From Solirubrobacterales bacterium (GTDB lineage Bacteria > Actinomycetota > Thermoleophilia > Solirubrobacterales > 70-9), in contig JASLJO010000305.1 in the NCBI GenBank assembly GCA_030152505.1, forward strand, positions 1 through 6,882: a stretch of 6,882 nucleotides of DNA. Reading direction: 5' to 3'. A program made the position numbers and the translations under genes. The notes beneath the pieces are model-generated. The model searched no databases and was not told the origin of the DNA. It was given only the letters and a program-made list of their open reading frames with translations. Shown here in pieces: positions 5,474 to 6,882 of the stretch (positions within the stretch are counted from its first letter, which is position 1; each line of letters opens with the position of its first letter).

Positions 5474-6257
5474 TCGACCAAACCCGTAAGGCTGGGGAGG
5501 GACGCAGGGAGAGCTGGTGAGCCTCGTGGCGGGGGTGCTCGGTGAGTGGGTAGAGGGCGGGACCGCTCACCGGGACCAGGTCTGTCGTGTTGCCGTCAAG
5601 CGCAATGCGCAGCTCGCCCTCTCCCTCGAGAGTCGCGTAAGCGCCGCCGGCTTCGTAGGGCACGCTCAGCTCGTCGCCTTCCCAGGGTTGCTCCCATGAG
5701 CCCCCCGGGAAGAGCTCGGGGGTGGGGGGCATGACCTTGGCCCCGGGCGCGTCGCCGGGGCGCAGGGAGTCCATCGGCTCGGGTAGCGCCCGCAGGGCGT
5801 CCTGCTCGCGCAGCTCGGCCTGAATCGCTTCCTCGGTGGCGCGGTATTCGCCCTCGCCGAAGTGGAACCAGGCGAGCGCGCCGCCGAGCTTCCAGAGGAA
5901 GAGGCTGGGCCATCCCTCGCAGCCGTAGGCATGCCAGAGGCGCCGGTCGGCGTCGATCGCCACCGGGAACTCGACGTCGAGCCTCTCCAGGCCCGCCGCC
6001 ACCGTGGCCGGCTCGGCGCCGAAGGGAAAGCGCGGTGCCTGCACGCCGATCGTCGTCAGGCCGTGCTCGGCGTAGAGGCGCGCCCACGCGCCGACATAGG
6101 GGAGCGTGCGTACGCTGTTCAGCTGGGCGAAGTCGAAGAAGTGGACGAGCACCGGTCCGCCTGCCGTCGCCAGTGGCATCGAGCGCGGCGCTTCGCCGAC
6201 CCACTCGATCCCCTCGGGCAGGTCCGGTGCGGCGATGTTCTCTCTTTCAGGGCGCAT
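5448..6257 (-). CDS. thioredoxin-fold protein with DipZ-like C-terminal domain, active-site cysteines lost
   Basis: A 269-residue soluble protein. Residues 35-125 have a TlpA/thioredoxin-like fold: the strand PVLVHFFDF, then AQLNSVRTLPYVGAWARLY, the strand LTTIGVQAPRFPF, and the cis-Pro segment GWPSLFLW (Pro117). In catalytic relatives (WTYxCxNCLRTLPY) the CXXC falls where this protein has Gln45-Leu-Asn-Ser48. Its only cysteine is Cys113. The C-terminal third (about 187-265: SWEQPWEGDEL, then YATLEGEGELRIALDG, then LRVWSISFAAG) resembles the sugar-binding-like domain at the tail of mycobacterial DipZ, but the DipZ membrane part and any signal peptide are absent. A disulfide reductase role is therefore unlikely; a binding or scaffold role is inferred. 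ATG 6257 is used, with a TAACTT box 12 bases upstream. The 3' end overlaps ispH by 26 bases. Confidence 0.82.
   Translation of the reverse strand: MRPERENIAAPDLPEGIEWVGEAPRSMPLATAGGPVLVHFFDFAQLNSVRTLPYVGAWARLYAEHGLTTIGVQAPRFPFGAEPATVAAGLERLDVEFPVAIDADRRLWHAYGCEGWPSLFLWKLGGALAWFHFGEGEYRATEEAIQAELREQDALRALPEPMDSLRPGDAPGAKVMPPTPELFPGGSWEQPWEGDELSVPYEAGGAYATLEGEGELRIALDGNTTDLVPVSGPALYPLTEHPRHEAHQLSLRPSPALRVWSISFAAGLP
5451..5464. repeat. 14-base perfect palindrome at the ispH / thioredoxin-fold 3' overlap
   Basis: CGGCAGGCCTGCCG is its own reverse complement. It is read in the same register on both strands and encodes Ala-Gly-Leu-Pro at the C-terminus of both convergent genes. As RNA it could form a five-base stem with a GGCC loop on either transcript, but no T tract follows, so a bidirectional terminator role is weak. 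Confidence 0.6.
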
Positions 6258-6269
6258 TTAGGTTGCGGG

Positions 6270-6275
6270 AAGTTA
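6270..6275 (-). promoter_or_regulatory. putative -10 box (TAACTT) for the thioredoxin-fold gene
   Basis: On the minus strand TAACTT reads 6275 to 6270 and ends 12 bases before ATG 6257, predicting a leader of about six bases. It lies back-to-back with the TAGCTT box of the divergent gene inside a 40-base gap, so the two promoters may compete. No -35 is clear. Confidence 0.4.
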
Positions 6276-6282
6276 TCTGCGC

Positions 6283-6288
6283 TAGCTT
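6283..6288 (+). promoter_or_regulatory. putative -10 box (TAGCTT) for the small membrane protein gene
   Basis: TAGCTT matches TANNNT and ends nine bases before ATG 6298, giving a leader of only a few bases. It is embedded in GCTAGCTT, close to the GCTAGCCT before the WS/DGAT gene. Confidence 0.45.
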
Positions 6289-6297
6289 CCGCGGGCG

Positions 6298-6540
6298 ATG
6301 GTCGAGTTCTTCATCGCGGCTGTTCCGCTCTTGCTGCTGCTCGGCTCGCTGCTCCTCGGGCGTTACCCGGGCTGCGAGACGGCGTTGCGGTTGGCCGAAC
6401 GGATCGCCGCGCGGACCCGGCCGAAGGCCACAGTGGCACGCAACTGGCGTCGCCCGCGGCCACCCGCCATGCGTGCCCCGCACGGCGGCCTGCTGATCGC
6501 CCTCAGTCTCGCCCAGCGCCCGCCCCCGCTCGCCGCCTAG
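6298..6540 (+). CDS. small membrane protein, 80 aa, unknown function
   Basis: An 80-residue protein with one strong N-terminal membrane segment (about 3-20, MVEFFIAAVPLLLLLGSLLL) followed directly by GRYPGCETALRLAERIAARTRP, a basic, probably cytoplasmic helix. Residues 40-60 are Arg/Pro-rich, and a weak hydrophobic stretch (LLIALSLA, 65-72) precedes a PPP tail. Cys26 is the only cysteine. The GRYPG motif after a short membrane helix looks familiar from small actinobacterial proteins next to copper-related genes, but that is recollection and I cannot name a family. The start is supported by the TAGCTT box nine bases before ATG. The cupredoxin-like gene follows on the same strand after 78 bases containing two hairpins, so linked function is plausible. 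Confidence 0.65.
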   Translation: MVEFFIAAVPLLLLLGSLLLGRYPGCETALRLAERIAARTRPKATVARNWRRPRPPAMRAPHGGLLIALSLAQRPPPLAA

Positions 6541-6553
6541 CGCGACAAACCAC

Positions 6554-6573
6554 CCCGCGCCGCCCGGCGCGGG
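6554..6573 (+). terminator. perfect 8-bp GC hairpin after the small membrane protein gene
   Basis: CCCGCGCC (6554-6561), loop GCCC, then GGCGCGGG (6566-6573): an eight-base perfect GC stem starting 13 bases after the stop codon at 6540. No T tract follows, so it could be a U-tract-less terminator or attenuator, or a 3'-end stabiliser if the two genes are cotranscribed. Confidence 0.45.
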
Positions 6574-6580
6574 CGAATCC

Positions 6581-6601
6581 GGCATGGCACATGGCCATGC
6601 C
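6581..6601 (+). promoter_or_regulatory. perfect 8-bp inverted repeat just upstream of the cupredoxin Shine-Dalgarno
   Basis: GGCATGGC (6581-6588), loop ACATG, then GCCATGCC (6594-6601). The stem ends six bases before the AAGGAG at 6608. As RNA it is a 5'-leader hairpin next to the ribosome-binding site; as DNA it could be a dimer operator. The role is not determined; the repeat is seen directly. Confidence 0.5.
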
Positions 6602-6607
6602 TGAGCG

Positions 6608-6613
6608 AAGGAG
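6608..6613 (+). promoter_or_regulatory. Shine-Dalgarno (AAGGAG) of the cupredoxin-like gene
   Basis: AAGGAG lies five bases before ATG 6619 and is the strongest ribosome-binding site in the window. It contrasts with the head-of-unit genes that lack one and suggests a transcript with a real 5' leader, or cotranscription with the gene upstream. Confidence 0.75.
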
Positions 6614-6618
6614 CGAGC

Positions 6619-6882
6619 ATGAACTCGAACACCGTACGCGTGGCGATCGGCGCCGCGGCCGTCATCGTCGCCGCCGTCCTGCTGATTGTCCTCAGCGGCA
6701 ACAACAGCGACAGCAGCACCAATACCACCAAGGGCGTGACCACGATCGTGATCAAGCACGGCAAGCCGGTCGGGGGGATCGCACAGCTGACCTTCAACAA
6801 GGGCGAAGAGGTGCGCTTCAAGGTGGACTCCGACGTCAGCGACGAGGTCCACATGCACGGCTACGACATCATGAAGGACGTC
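6619..6882 (+). CDS. membrane-anchored cupredoxin-like domain protein, partial (N-terminal 88 residues)
   Basis: The open frame continues past the right edge. Residues 6-26 (VRVAIGAAAVIVAAVLLIVLS) are a membrane anchor or uncleaved signal without a lipobox cysteine. A Ser/Asn/Thr-rich linker spans 27-38. From 40 onward a beta-rich domain begins: TTIVIKHGKPVGGIAQLTF, then KGEEVRFKVDSDVSDEVHMHGYDIMKDV. The motif EVHMHGYD (His78, His80) after a KGxxVRFxVxSD strand is typical of extracytoplasmic cupredoxin-like domains (EfeO/plastocyanin-type annotations) in high-GC actinobacteria; the histidines are candidate metal ligands, with the rest of the site cut off. The protein would sit on the outer face of the membrane. 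AAGGAG five bases before ATG fixes the start. Copper or iron handling is inference; the fold call is fairly secure. Confidence 0.82.
   Translation, partial: MNSNTVRVAIGAAAVIVAAVLLIVLSGNNSDSSTNTTKGVTTIVIKHGKPVGGIAQLTFNKGEEVRFKVDSDVSDEVHMHGYDIMKDV

Noticed and set aside
6247..6858. A 203-codon minus-strand frame over the small membrane protein and cupredoxin genes
   Set aside because: It is antisense to a gene with a strong Shine-Dalgarno, membrane anchor and EVHMHGYD motif, and runs through both intergenic hairpins without any domain.

Overview
The window is GC-rich DNA packed with genes on both strands, with gaps mostly under 100 bases and many GTC/GAC/CTG/GCC-type codons. The gene set includes a wax-ester synthase/DGAT-type acyltransferase, IspH, a MIP18-family Fe-S factor, a DipZ-tail-like thioredoxin-fold protein and a membrane-anchored cupredoxin-like protein with an EVHMHGYD motif. 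Together with TANNNT boxes placed directly before start codons, this points to a high-GC actinobacterium. My best guess is a Thermoleophilia/Solirubrobacterales-like lineage. That placement is inference from gene flavour, not from a marker gene.

Layout. Bases 1-662 (minus strand) hold an operon of an unrecognised 131-residue protein and a HAD-family hydrolase that runs off the left edge; their reading frames overlap. Diverging from it at 665-1258 is a phosphinothricin-type GNAT acetyltransferase. Bases 1262-2169 carry a compact toxin-antitoxin-like pair: an XRE helix-turn-helix protein, with an operator-like array of three half-sites over its promoter and start codon, translationally coupled to an AbiEii/MNT-like nucleotidyltransferase. 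A MIP18/SufT-like gene follows at 2189-2506. Convergent to it, on the minus strand, are FxsA (2511-2990) and its upstream partner WS/DGAT (2994-4409), three bases apart. An 80-base divergent promoter region separates WS/DGAT from ispH (4490-5473). The 3' end of ispH overlaps by 26 bases the 3' end of a minus-strand thioredoxin-fold gene (5448-6257) that has lost its CXXC. A 40-base divergent region leads into a small membrane protein (6298-6540), two perfect hairpins, and a cupredoxin-like membrane-anchored protein cut off by the right edge (6619-6882).

How it works together. Most of the window is ordinary chromosomal content: isoprenoid precursor synthesis, Fe-S maintenance, storage lipid, and envelope copper or redox functions. 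The accessory-looking part is the XRE/nucleotidyltransferase pair, which fits with 21- and 19-base flanks between core-type genes. Genes at the head of transcription units have a TANNNT box only 6-12 bases before the start codon and no convincing Shine-Dalgarno, suggesting leaderless or near-leaderless mRNAs. Two same-strand downstream genes (the nucleotidyltransferase and the cupredoxin) do have clear Shine-Dalgarno sequences. No rRNA, tRNA, CRISPR array, transposase or insertion sequence was seen. No gene-free stretch longer than 300 bases exists.
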